From: Xanthostigma xanthostigma
Lineage: Eukaryota > Arthropoda > Insecta > Raphidioptera > Raphidiidae
Assembly (NCBI GenBank): GCA_963575645.1
Contig: OY754466.1
Location: 37,790,001 to 37,854,000 of the forward strand
DNA: 64,000 nucleotides
Direction of reading: 5' to 3'
Shown here: piece after piece, positions 12,701 through 23,500 of the stretch
Layout of the letters: every line of letters starts with the position of its first letter
Position numbering within the stretch: position 1 is the stretch's first letter
Position numbers and translations under genes: made by a program
Notes under the pieces: model-generated
Database searches by the model: none
What the model was told of the DNA's origin: nothing
What the model saw: only the letters and a program-made list of their open reading frames with translations

Positions 12701-13241
12701 GTAGCACGGTATGTCGAAGGGACGGCACTACCAATACATCGAGAAGTTTAATGACCCCCCCTACTGTTATGGGTAGTAACACAGATCCAGTAACGGTTTG
12801 AATAGCGCCATCGGCGGTAGAAAGGACATGTTTTGAAGGCAATAATTTAAGTGAAAATAATTGTATGAGTTCCAGACCAAAACGACCAAGTACGGAGCGG
12901 TTGGCACCTGTGTCCAAGAGACAAACACAACTATGGTCGAAAATTTTTAGAGTCACGTAAGGGCGGTTATCGCCTTCGAGATGCGTAAAGGTAGGACACG
13001 CACGATATTGGGAGTGAGAAAAAACTGGACGTGGTTCGGACGGAGATTGTTGACATCGAGACGGTACCGGACAAAGACCAGACGGAACGGGACGAGAACG
13101 AGACGATAACTTACGAGACGAGGACAACACAACACGGGAACGATACTGCCGGACACCGGGACGAGAAGGCGGCGCGACATTAGCTGTTCTACTGAGAACA
13201 GATGAGCCTATGACAGGACGGGATTCGGAAGGTTTATTCAC
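9720..13241 (-). CDS. pol: Ty3/Gypsy pol (protease, reverse transcriptase, RNase H, integrase)
   Basis: An 1,173-codon ORF counted from its first Met. An aspartic protease motif LLDTGAN lies near residue 109. The reverse transcriptase has VYLDDIIV near 422. RNase H has SDASDVGLG near 574. An integrase zinc-binding HHCC region lies near 775-815, followed by a core with D (GCDILGPLP), D (LTDNGTEF) and E (FVERVNRS). The C-terminal tail is acidic and serine rich. The pol frame differs from gag and starts close after it, as is usual for families that make pol by frameshifting. Treated as part of a mobile element, not a host gene. Confidence 0.92.
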   Translation of the reverse strand: MNKPSESRPVIGSSVLSRTANVAPPSRPGVRQYRSRVVLSSSRKLSSRSRPVPSGLCPVPSRCQQSPSEPRPVFSHSQYRACPTFTHLEGDNRPYVTLKIFDHSCVCLLDTGANRSVLGRFGLELIQLFSLKLLPSKHVLSTADGAIQTVTGSVLLPITVGGVIKLLDVLVVPSLRHTVLLGMDFVKAFNVSVDFKNNSYDLPVPKLGNPYCKIESTQAISDRADLSDVQQATLTSVINSFQAISWRDGHKLGRTPLIEHVIDTGDSTPLKQRQYPLSPYMMRHLNKELDNMLSLKVVKPSTSPWTSPVLLVKKPNGELRFCFDGRKLNSVTKPDAYPLPLVNHILSMLAGAKFLTSIDLKSAFWQIPLSPTSREKTAFSVPGRGLFEFDVMPFGLRNAPQTQQRLMDSVLGPELEPFVFVYLDDIIVATPTFEKHIDVLREVLSRFKKANLTINLPKCSFCRPSLKFLGFVVDKRGLRTDPDKVSAMLNYSRPTTTTEVKRFIGLCSWYRRFIPHFSSLTAPITQLIKRRKKGQQIEWNNEAERCFLAIKQALVSAPVLATPNFDKPFTIQSDASDVGLGCVLTQANDDGIDVPVAFASRTLNAQERNYSTTEKECLAVLFGIEKFRPYVEGTHFKVLTDHHSLLWLQNLKDPSGRLARWAVRIQQYDVIFEHRKGSMHVVPDALSRAPIEISALNFSNELCNADPWYQRMIHSVQQHPNEYERWRVIDGRLYRRLLPALGQVPNQDEWKTAVPERARRDLLEQLHSNPTAGHFGIAKTLYRLSEQYYWPRMRMDVIKFVSRCRTCAAQKVLNTARPGFMGQPKQIKFPWQLVGCDILGPLPKTKAGYRFVLVVVDWFTKFTLMKPLKRADGRSIASYLEDEVFLMYGAPQILLTDNGTEFTAKIIQSLLATYGTKHWYVAKYHAQANFVERVNRSIGTAVRSYLSDANHHEWDKVLPHIGFALRTAVHESTGFVPTFLNFGRFVPLNGRYYGDLDDQDVVELSWSSEFYARQLQEHPAIYQQVRQHLADAYDRQATGYNKGKRPAMRFAVGDRVWKRHYVLSSGPHGFSSKLAPRFLPCRVAKVISPLIYELNHEDGHSVGRWHVKDLKPYVEDSQSDKSSESGSDESSESGSDESHEFGSAKSNAESLHRNNDAAPPDFASDDSVWDLFD

Positions 13242-13342
13242 ACAGAAATCGCGGACGACGCGAAGCCAACTCTTCCAAGCGGTGGGATCGTTTCTTTTAC
13301 CAGGCGGAATCTGAAAGGTAGGGCGAAAAGTGCGATTCCTGG

Positions 13343-14578
13343 TTACAGTTCGCCGTTGTAGTTTGTTGACGGCTTACGTGAGCACGTCTTAGCAAAATGA
13401 TTTCTATCCCCACAACGATAACAAAACAGTTGTTTGGGGGCGGTACAGTTGGCATAGCGATGACCCGACTGTCGACAATTCCAACAGACTATAGGGGAAG
13501 TAGCGGAAACGTTGGCTGAATGAACCGGCACAGAGATTTGGTGGGACTTATAAGCGTACGTCGGCTCAACCAACGGTGGAGGGACGGAGCCCGCAGAGTG
13601 ACGTTCAGCGAGATGTCGGTTTTCCTCCAATTTTTTACAAGCGACGATAAGTTGATCAACGGTTGCCATAGAGGTCGTTCCTAAATGGTGCAGGTAATAA
13701 GGCGCCAAATTACGGCGTATAACGCTAAGACGTTGGGATTCTGAAGTAGGGGTAGGCAGGCGTGAAAAAAGATTACTCATACAGTAAACGTAAGGGCCTA
13801 CACCTTCATCGGGTCCTTGAAGTCGATTAAAGATTTCGTTCCACAAGGCATTGGCATAATCGAGTGGTTGGAATTCAATCTTTAATTGGGATACAAATTC
13901 GTCCCACGACGAAATCGAATTTTTCACGGAGCGAAACCAGGACAACGCGGGACCTTCCAATAAGTCATATACGGAATGAAACAAGTCTTCTTTCGAAGCG
14001 CCGCGAGAAATTCGCATTTCCTCGAATTTTTCTAGGATATCAGCCACACTTTCTCGTGACGGCTCCCCAGAGAATTTAATACCCCACTTATAAACCGGGA
14101 CGGTAGAGTGAGATGAACATGACCTAGGCACGGAATCAGGAAGAGAAATACTCAAGTTATTTAATTGTGCGCTACCTAATAGCCCTCGGGAGTTCAATTC
14201 TTCGTCCAGCGCTAAGATTTGTTCAAGAAGTGTGGCGACCTCTAATCGCAATAGCGATGTCTCGGCACGAGACGTCAAGCGTCGCGTTCGATTAATTACA
14301 TGGAGTATACGCGCGTCTACAGCGTTATATAAGGGACTATCAATGCTATCATTAAAATCTTGCACTAGTCTCTTTAGTTCACTAATTTTGGCACGGCAGA
14401 TTTCGAGTTCGGAGGCAAAATCCAACTGAATATCGGGAAAATTCATGTCTACCGTTTGTGACATTAAGGTGGTCAATGACGCGCGTAACAACGATAAATT
14501 CATATGGTCAATACCTTGTACGTGACGTAACCCTAACTCGTAGATTAACTCATCCCTTTTTAATCCTTGCACCGACAT
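13343..14578 (-). CDS. gag: Ty3/Gypsy gag (capsid and nucleocapsid)
   Basis: A 411-codon ORF just inside the 5' LTR. The middle resembles a retrotransposon capsid region, with spacing of W, F and Y residues around YDLLEGPALSWFRSV. The C-terminal part carries two zinc knuckles of the CX2CX4HX4C type (CWNCRQSGHRYANC and CYRCGDRNHFAKTC), as expected for a nucleocapsid. It is followed by pol in another frame. Confidence 0.9.
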   Translation of the reverse strand: MSVQGLKRDELIYELGLRHVQGIDHMNLSLLRASLTTLMSQTVDMNFPDIQLDFASELEICRAKISELKRLVQDFNDSIDSPLYNAVDARILHVINRTRRLTSRAETSLLRLEVATLLEQILALDEELNSRGLLGSAQLNNLSISLPDSVPRSCSSHSTVPVYKWGIKFSGEPSRESVADILEKFEEMRISRGASKEDLFHSVYDLLEGPALSWFRSVKNSISSWDEFVSQLKIEFQPLDYANALWNEIFNRLQGPDEGVGPYVYCMSNLFSRLPTPTSESQRLSVIRRNLAPYYLHHLGTTSMATVDQLIVACKKLEENRHLAERHSAGSVPPPLVEPTYAYKSHQISVPVHSANVSATSPIVCWNCRQSGHRYANCTAPKQLFCYRCGDRNHFAKTCSRKPSTNYNGEL

Positions 14579-14896
14579 GGTTAGCCTAGAAACGTATCTT
14601 CAACTAAAACGAAACGACAACGAAACTTAACAATGGTCCAATCCGAAAAGGCGAAATTTAATATTAAGACAGAAAACAAAAATAAAAAGAATAATCGAGC
14701 CCCAACTACTGCTAGACACTAAAACTTCGAAAAGTTGAACGGCAGATCGGTAAAAGAAAAAACGTGTCCGTAATAACAAAAACTCGGACCCAAAAAAAAA
14801 AAAAAATCTCGAAAACCGGAAAGCGGAAAATCTAGATAACAGAAAACGAAAAAACGGAAAATCTAGAAAACAGACCCCACGTTGGGTGCGCCAATT

Positions 14897-16988
14897 TGTA
14901 ATGTTTGCCCGTAATGGGGGGGCAAAACATTCAGTCCGGGCTAGCTTATTTTCAGCGGCGCTGGGGGTGGGTTCGTCAGTAATAGGCGGTTATCGAAACT
15001 TACCAAGGAACCGAAAAATAGACTTACCAGATTTTATAAAATTTTAGCATAAGGGAAGAGCAACTTAAAAGAGGTGTTATGCTCCGTTGAAATTTTATGG
15101 ACGCCAGACTAATTCCCTGTGCTTGAGTCGTTGACAAGTGTTAGCCTCAGTTGTCAAGGAAAATGATAGGTTCGATTCCAAGTAAACACAAAAAGTTAAA
15201 TGAAAGAAGTTAATATAATTAGATAAGCAAAATATGTGGTGAACAATAATACCGGTTATAAAAGTAATAATGCCAAAATTTGACTTGAAAAAAAAATAAA
15301 ATATGACAAGTTGTATCAGTTTGACTGTAACTATTAGCTAAAAAAATTTAAAATTAGAAGCCATAGATGACTAGCAGTAATTGAAAAAATTAATATTGCT
15401 GTAAAATTGAATCATTAAATCGACCTGAATATTTCCGGAAATAATAGCTAAAATTTGACCAATAAATAATAATACACAATAAATTAGAATTAGGTACGCT
15501 AACAATACTATCAACAAAATTAATATACGTGACTTAAGGAAAGCACTAGAAGCATACGCGAATACCTGAAAACATTATTTCGTAAAAATCTACAAGCGCA
15601 AAAAGAGAATCTTAATCACCAGGTATGTGAACGTACCTTATTCTATCACATAAACAACAAAAAATCCACCGTGTGGAACATATTACACAAGCATAACATA
15701 GATATTCTTAAAATAAAAAATAATCGTTTATACGGTATTACGTATGATAGCAATAATGGTTCATCAAATATACACTTGAAATATTTTAGGCGACATTCAA
15801 CACATGCCAAAACAGCGTTAAAAGAAATATGATTTGATCGGTTATCGTTAAATGCACTGAAATCGATATTAAATTGAAATGCAAAAAATAAAAGTTACAC
15901 GTTAAATACAATCGCGAAAAGTACATTCAAAATTTTAAAACATTAACTTTAGAAATATACAATTCAGCTCACCAAAAAATTACGACTCTAAATTTTACAC
16001 TGTATAAAATTTTACACCACAGATTATGCAATTAAAAGTTATTCATGAAATAATTTTTTTTTTTAATTTTTACTGGCAGCACGTTGAGATAAGAAAAGTA
16101 TAGAAAATACCTGAAAATACTTCTTACAGCGATAGAAGTTAAGATGCTGTAGAGAAATCTAGATCCCTACAGGTAGCACCAGGGAAGAAGTTGACGTCCC
16201 AGTGAGATGATGTCGGACACGAATATTTCTCAAACGAAATACGTGAAGATGCCCAATTGATGAACAGATGATCCAAAAACTTGCTACGAGAACGCCAGAT
16301 ACCAAGACAATCGATAAACGCACTCGAAAATTATAATTGTCTAAATCCGATACTAAACGACAACACGTGCCTTTAACACAACACAAACGACACTTCCAAA
16401 AATGGCGAAAAAATGCGATACAACTACGTCTTTACTTTTTAAGACGGTAATGGCGATACAAAAAAATTCAATATTCGCCAGTCGATACAAAACGTTAAAA
16501 TCGATATTTTTTCGATACACGAAAGTCGAAACGAGACGATAATACGATCAAATTCTTCAAATTCTCAGTGGAGGCTCAGCAAATCACTCCATTTCAAAAT
16601 TTTTCTTCCGGACCTTTCTCTCCAGTCTGTCCTCTCGCTACGAACAATACCGAATCCTCTTTTTTTCAAAATTCCACGGCTTTTTTCTTGCCAACTCTAA
16701 CTGTCTGTCCCTTTCTATTGCGTTTCAAAAACATGCCGTCTCTCTCGCACTCATTGATAAAAAATCTTTACTTTTATCAAAAATCATTCAATTTCGTTCA
16801 CAAAACTCGGACATGTTTTAATCAGAGCTCGCTTGACCTTGCGGAATGTCGAGCTACATATACAGGGTGAGCCAAAAGTTAACAAAATCAAAATTTTATA
16901 TCAGAATTTTTTATAAAAACGGAATCTCAATCCGGTCCTTTTTTAAGGGTTAAGGGCTTGTTTCGAAGGTCAAAAATAGCTTGCTATA
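14897..16988 (-). repeat. 5' LTR of the Ty3/Gypsy element
   Basis: A second copy of the 2.09-kb terminal repeat, same length and orientation as the one at 7211-9304. It passes straight into an (AT)n tract at 16989. Confidence 0.9.
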
Positions 16989-17008
16989 ATATATATATAT
17001 ATATATAT
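16989..17008. repeat. TA microsatellite between two LTR elements
   Basis: A short (AT)n tract separates the full-length Gypsy element from the diverged solo LTR to its right. Confidence 0.8.
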
Positions 17009-18812
17009 TATAATAGCTAGCTATATTCAGCGGCGCTGGGCGTGGGTCGGCGGAACTGACGTGGCAGGCACTTACCTTGAGAGATGTTAGCGAAGCCAAG
17101 GTCACCCAACTACTAAGCTGTAGGTAAAGGGAAAGATGTTCAGAATGGGCGCCAGATCTATATTGACCTTAGCTTGAGTCACTGCAGGATCGATCACTCC
17201 TGCAAATAAATCTTAAGGGTCCTGCCAGCAAAAAATAACAACTCGAACGTAATGATCAAAAATTTAATAAAATAATTAATAATATTAACAAGAGTGATTA
17301 GCATATAAACTTTGGCAAAATGCCCAGATCAGTACGCTACTGATTAAATTAGCGACGATATAAATTTTTGCTTCAGTACCGTGAAGCGGTGATCATTAGT
17401 TTCCACGTAAAATACAAAGTGATACACAATAAACATAATAATGGTAACAATTTATCTACAAAAAAATCAATAATTCAGATCGCCTACGGATGAGGTTCAA
17501 ATTCCAATAATCAATCCGTCAAAACTACAACCAAAACGGCAACACAAACGTAACGCGACTCTAACAGCGACGATAAGACAAACCTCATTCGTAAGCTAAA
17601 AACTTATTTCAACAACTCAAAATACAAATTACAACACGTTAAAATAGTTACAAATACAATGTCGAAATATTTTAATTAAACGTTGCCCACTTTATTTAAC
17701 CAAATGTTAACAAACCGACAAGCGCAGTGTGAAATGAATTTTTCTTTGGAACAGCGCTATCCGTTCACAATATCACAACTGTCAAAAATAGTTCCGCCTG
17801 AAGGGCCATCAAACACTGTAATCTAAAATTCAGTTAAGTTTAGCACGCCACTGGCAAATTGACATACACAATTTTAAGCTTTATCTACAAGTGCCATTTC
17901 TTTATGATGGAAACTATGATCCAACGCAGTCTAAGCACAGGTTCAAGAAACAAAATAACAAAATAATTATTTCAGACCGTGAGAATTTATTGATGAAATG
18001 TTCGCATAAGGCGGCATGGCAGCATGAAGGCAACGTAGTGACGGGTGCTAGCGCGCGCAAACTTATTTCACAGTTACGACGTACGTCAATCAAAAACGTG
18101 CATTTTATTTAAAGTTGAATTTAAGATGCGACGTACGTTTGATAAAGAATTTTAAAATTCAAACGCAAATTATGATTTTAAATTGAACAGTTACGTAATA
18201 TAGCACAAAACGTTATCACACTACCTGTAGGATGCAGTGAAGGTATTCCAGGACTCGTAGCCCTTTTCCAAAACAACTGGACTGGATTCAGCTAGCTGAA
18301 GTGATCGACCCAGCAACGCTCCAAGCCTCGTTACAGTGGTTCTTGTCAATGGTAGTAGAATCACAGCGTTTTTTTATGCTGAACGGACGCCACGTGCTAA
18401 TCAAGTACAACTCCAAACACAATAACAATACGCACTTCACTAAAAGCTTTTCCCAACAGAAAAATAACAGGATGGCTCCAATTTTATAGCCACCGTACTC
18501 AATAATTTCGAAACCAACGCTCAGAACTCAAAAAAACACAACGGCAATACGATACGATACTCTCACAACGCTTGCCGGCAGCCGAATCTCGCATCTCGCT
18601 ATTCAAAAAATCTTTACCAGTCGACATTGTACCTAACCGGACACAACATGTTTTATAACTATTCGCCAGAATCAATCGGGTAAAGGGGTCCACACACACT
18701 CAAAAGTTTGTTGTGAACTTTTTACCGCCATTTGACGTTGTAGGTTCACGGGAGTGGTCGCTAAGCTTAGGGGTCGTCCTGACCTCGTTTTTACGACTAA
18801 AGCTAACCCGTT
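17009..18812 (-). mobile_element. Diverged solo LTR of a related Gypsy family
   Basis: Near its left end it shares CAGCGGCGCTGGG and then GTGGGT with the LTRs at 7211 and 14897. It also shares the order of several short blocks after that (GGCGCCAGA, GCTTGAGTC). The right end (CTAACCCGTTATA) resembles the LTR end TAGCTTGCTATA. No gag or pol is attached, and TA repeats lie on both sides, so it fits a solo LTR left by recombination. It is clearly older than the neighbouring element. The exact ends are uncertain. Confidence 0.6.
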
Positions 18813-19596
18813 ATAATATATATATATTTATATATATATTTATAGATATGTTTTCTATACAAGGTGAGATCATTTGGTGATAAATGCTATACAAATGGAG
18901 ATCCGTTTTGACAAGCCGAGATCCGAATCGGATCTCGTTGTGTTTCTATGAGTATATCAATTTTTTTCGGTTAATATGGGTGTGGGGAATGCGCAGTTAA
19001 ATTTTAGTCCGGATCTCCATTTTCCCATTTTTATCAATTTTTATACACGAGTAGTTCAACCAAACGCACTAGTGAGGTCACTGCTGTGCCAAACTTGTAT
19101 ATAACATTTCGTGCACAACCTGAGATCCTGTATAATCGGCAACACTGCGTCGCATATTTTCATACACACAGACGCCTTTATTTATTTTATGTTATATCAT
19201 CTAAGTTTGTTTCGGAGCTCAAACCTCAAACCGAGTGAATAAAATTCATAACTTTGGAATTTTGTAACATTGCATTTTATAATGATCATGTTAATGAGTA
19301 AAACCGTCGGAATAGGTAAGCGTAAGATTAAAGGCTAGCGGTTAAATATAATTGATTTATCTACATATTATATGAGTATTTGAAAAAAAAGTTGAGCATG
19401 CTATGATATTCAAATTGAAGTAAAAAAAAATAGATAATCAATATTTCTACAATAATTTCTTTTAGTTGTTCGTTTATTTATAATAAAGGAGTAATGGCTT
19501 GAGGCAGGAAGCAAACAGTGTAGATATTTCCAGAAAAAAAAAAAATAAAAAAAATATTATCATAAGTTTTTATTAAACTGAAACTGTACTTATTAC
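18813..19596. other. AT-rich DNA without a gene
   Basis: It starts with a TA microsatellite (about 18815-18845). A perfect 21-nt palindrome, CGAGATCCGA-A-TCGGATCTCG, lies at 18917-18937. Nothing else is recognised. Confidence 0.4.
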
Positions 19597-19735
19597 AATA
19601 AATAAAATTATCGACCAATTTTTCAGACAAATATATTAACAAAAAATAATAATTAATACATTGACGTTTCGGTATTAATTGAAATTTTTTGTTAATATAT
19701 TTGTCTGAAAAATTAGTCGATAGTTTTATTTATTG
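19597..19735. repeat. Inverted repeat / small hairpin element
   Basis: Arms of about 64 bp (19597-19660 and 19672-19735) start CAATAAATAAAATTATCGAC and end with the near-perfect complement. The loop is about 11 bp. This may be a very short MITE. The duplicated target is not clear. Confidence 0.65.
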
Positions 19736-19803
19736 AAGAATTCTAATCAGACATTAATCAAAGATTTATACTTATTACATATTTTTTAATTTAATACTTT
19801 TAT

Positions 19804-20435
19804 TTATACCCAGTTCTTGTCCTTAAATAAATCTGGATATTTTTCCCGTAATTTTAGACATTCTGCTTTTTTGGGAGAGTTTTTTTTATATGAGTTTTGA
19901 AAAATTGTAACATTTTAGATTTTTGCTGTTTATTCCATGATCCAAGGCAATTTTTTTTGTCTGTGTTTACTTTACTCTTCTCCTTTTTGCGTGGTGTTTC
20001 TGTAAAAAATAAGCGTAAGAAGAATTCGAATTTTCGTATTAATAATACAAAGATTATTAATTTTATTTTAACGTGATTTAAGCTGTTCTGTCAAGTTTGC
20101 AAGTCTACAGAAATCGCATAACTTCGAGTTCGCGCAATTTGGAGTAGCGTAATTCGGGATATTACAGGGTATATAGATTTTAATGGGATTATCTTCAAAA
20201 ATAAGTCATGTCTGTGACACTCTGTACCTATATCAGAATAAACTTTATGTACCTGTAAGCAATAATTATTTTTCAAAATTCTAAATTTCAACAGAGATTT
20301 ATGTGGTTCATGCACTTTCGGTGATCATTCATACGCAACCTTCCTCTGATTCAGAATTAATATCGTTCTGGGTTTCATACTCGGGGACTACAACAGTATT
20401 TGAATCATCTAGTGTACCTCGTTGACATGGGGCAT
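19804..20435 (-). pseudogene. Two exon-like pieces, probable decayed 3' end of an unknown gene
   Basis: On the minus strand, a piece at 20435-20340 follows a good acceptor (CTGTTATCAG). It reads as an acidic stretch including DDSNTVVVPEYETQ and SESEE. A second piece starts at 19999 after TTTTTACAG and continues in phase with a lysine-rich stretch (TPRKKEKSKV) and then WNKQQKSKMLQFFKTHIKK. The stretch after LPKK that looks conserved (ECLKLREKYPDLF) is in an adjacent frame across A-rich runs, with stops at 19854 in one frame and 19804 in the other. The donor GTTGCG is weak. The composition recalls uncharacterised animal proteins with a W...FFK.HI...LP.K.EC pattern; that comparison is from memory. 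Upstream exons would lie inside or beyond the satellite. Confidence 0.4.
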
Positions 20436-20520
20436 CTGATAACAGACAGTCAAAAATGAGAAAAAGTGTTACGTATGTGATTTTTAATATTTTAATGTTT
20501 GAAAAATAGTTTTAATAATA

Positions 20521-23500
20521 ATACGTGATCGACCAGAAAATGATCGACCAGAAAAGTGAACGACCAGAAAATGATCGACCAGAAAAGTGAACGACCAGAA
20601 AATGATCGACCAGAAAAGTGAACGACCAGAAAATGTTCGTCCAGAAAAGGGAACGACCAGAAAATGATCGACCAGAAAAGGGAACGACCAGAAAATGATC
20701 GACCAGAAAAGGGAACGACCAGAAAATGATCGACCAGAAAAGGGAACGACCAGAAAATGATCGACCAGAAAAGGGAACGACCAGAAAATGATCGACCAGA
20801 AAAGGGAACGACCAGAAAATGATCGACCAGAAAAGGGAACGACCAGAAAATGATCGACCAGAAAAGGGAACGACCAGAAAATGATCGAACAGAAAAGGGA
20901 ACGACCAGAAAATGATCGACCAGAAAAGGGAACGACCAGAAAATGATCGACCAGAATAGGGAACGACCAGAAAAAATGATCGACCAGAAAAGGGAACGAC
21001 CAGAAAAAATGATCGACCAGAAAAGGGAACGACCAGAAAAAATGATCGACCAGAAAAGGGAACGACCAGAAAATGATCGACCAGAAAAGGGAACGACCAG
21101 AAAATGATCGACCAGAAAAGGGAACGACCAGAAAATGATCGACCAGAAAAGGGAACGACCAGAAAATGATCGACCAGAAAAGTGAACGACCAGAAAATGA
21201 TCGACCAGAAAAGTGAACGACCAGAAAATGATCGACCAGAAAAGTGAACGACCAGAAAATGTTCGTCCAGAAAAGGGAACGACCAGAAAATGATCGACCA
21301 GAAAAGGGAACGACCAGAAAATGATCGACCAGAAAAGGGAACGACCAGAAAATGATCGACCAGAAAAGGGAACGACCAGAAAATGATCGACCAGAAAAGG
21401 GAACGACCAGAAAATGATCGACCAGAAAAGGGAACGACCAGAAAATGATCGACCAGAAAAGGGAACGACCAGAAAATGATCGACCAGAAAAGGGAACGAC
21501 CAGAAAATGATCGAACAGAAAAGGGAACGACCAGAAAATGATCGACCAGAAAAGGGAACGACCAGAAAATGATCGACCAGAATAGGGAACGACCAGAAAA
21601 GGGAACGACCAGAAAAAATGATCGACCAGAAAAGGGAACGACCATAAAAAATGATCGACCAGAAAAGGGAACGACCAGAAAAAATGATCGACCAGAAAAG
21701 GGAACGACCATAAAATGATCGACCAGAAAAGGGAACGACCAGAAAATGATCGACCAGAAAAGGGAACGACCAGAAAATGATCGACCAGAAAAGGGAACGA
21801 CCAGAAAATGATCGACCAGAAAATGATCGACCAGAAAATGATCGACCAGAAAAGTGATCGACCAGAAAAGTGAACGACCAGAAAAGTGAACGACCAGAAA
21901 ATGATCGACCAGAAAAGGGAACGACCAGAAAATGATCGACCAGAAAAAGGAACGACCAGAAAAGGGAACGACCAGAAAAGGGAACGACCAGAAAATGATC
22001 GACCAGAAAAGGGAACGACCAGAAAATGATCGACCAGAAAAGGGAACGACCAGAAAATGATCGACCAGAAAAGGGAACGACCAGAAAATGATCGACCAGA
22101 AAAGGGAACGACCAGAAAATGATCGACCAGAAAAGGGAACGACCAGAAAATGATCGACCAGAAAAGGGAACGACCAGAAAATGATCGACCAGAATAGGGA
22201 ACGACCAGAAAAAATGATCGACCAGAAAAGGGAACGACCAGAAAAAATGATCGACCAGAAAAGGGAACGACCAGAAAAAATGATCGACCAAAAAAGGGAA
22301 CGACCAGAAAATGATCGACCAGAAAAGGGAACGACCAGAAAATGATCGACCAGAAAAGGGAACGACCAGAAAATGATCGACCAGAAAAGGGAACGACCAG
22401 AAAATGATCGACCAGAAAAGGGAACGACCAGAAAATGGTCGACAGGAAAAGGGAACGACCAGAAAATGATCACCCAGAAAAGGAAACGACCAGAAAATGA
22501 TCGACCAGAAAAGGGAACGACCAGAAAATGATCGACCAGAAAAGGGAACGACCAGAAAATGATCGACCAGAAAAGAGAACGACCAGAAAATGATCGACCA
22601 GAAAAGGGAACGACCAGAAAATGATCGACCAGAAAAGGGAACGACCAGAAAATGATCGACCAGAAAAGGGAACGACCAGAAAATGATCGACCAGAAAAGG
22701 GAACGACCAGAAAATGATCGAACAGAAAAGGGAACGACCAGAAAATGATCGACCAGAAAAGGGAACGACCAGAAAATGATCGACCAGAATAGGGAACGAC
22801 CAGAAAAGGGAACGACCAGAAAAGGGAACGACCAGAAAAAATGATCGACCAGAAAAGGGAACGACCAGAAAAAATGATCGACCAGAAAAGGGAACGACCA
22901 GAAAAAATGATCGACCAGAAAAGGGAACGACCAGAAAATGATCGACCAGAAAAGGGAACGACCAGAAAATGATCGACCAGAAAAGGGAACGACCAGAAAA
23001 TGATCGACCAGAAAAGGGAACGACCAGAAAATGATCGACCAGAAAAGGGAACGACCAGAAAATGATCGACCAGAAAAGGGAACGACCAGAAAATGATCGA
23101 CCAGAAAAGGGAACGACCAGAAAATGATCGACCAGAAAAGGGAACGACCAGAAAATGATCGACCAGAAAAGGCAACGACCAGAAAATGATCGACCAGAAA
23201 AGAGAACGACCAGAAAATGATCGACCAGAAACGGGAACGACCAGAAAACGATCGACCAGAAAAGAGAACGACCAGAAAATGATCGACCAGAAAAGGGAAC
23301 GACAAGAAAATGATCGACCAGAAAAGGGAACGACCAGAAAATTATCGACCAGAAAAGGGAACGACCAGAAAATAATCGACCAGAAAAGGGAACGACCAGA
23401 AAATGATCGACCAGAAAAGGGAACTACCAGAAAATGATCGACCAGAAAAGGGAACGACCAGAAAATGATTGACCAGAAAAGGGAACGACCAGAAAAGGGA

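Larger units (their letters stand above)
7211..16988 (-). mobile_element. Ty3/Gypsy LTR retrotransposon, apparently whole
   Basis: The 9.8-kb element lies on the minus strand. In element order it has: 5' LTR (14897-16988); a primer-binding-site-like sequence TTGGCGCACCCAACGTGGGG directly after it; gag (13343-14578); pol (9720-13241); a polypurine tract GGAGGAAAGGGAGG (9305-9318); and the 3' LTR (7211-9304). The pol order protease, reverse transcriptase, RNase H, integrase is the Ty3/Gypsy order. The LTRs keep a constant offset of 7,686 bp, and no difference was found in the stretches compared, so the insertion is recent. No envelope-like gene is seen. At this level of reading it looks whole. 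Confidence 0.9.

Noticed and set aside
8473-16870. ORFs repeated in both LTRs (8473-8700 with 16159-16386; 8882-9184 with 16568-16870)
   Set aside because: They are identical because the LTRs are identical; no domain and no conservation beyond the repeat.
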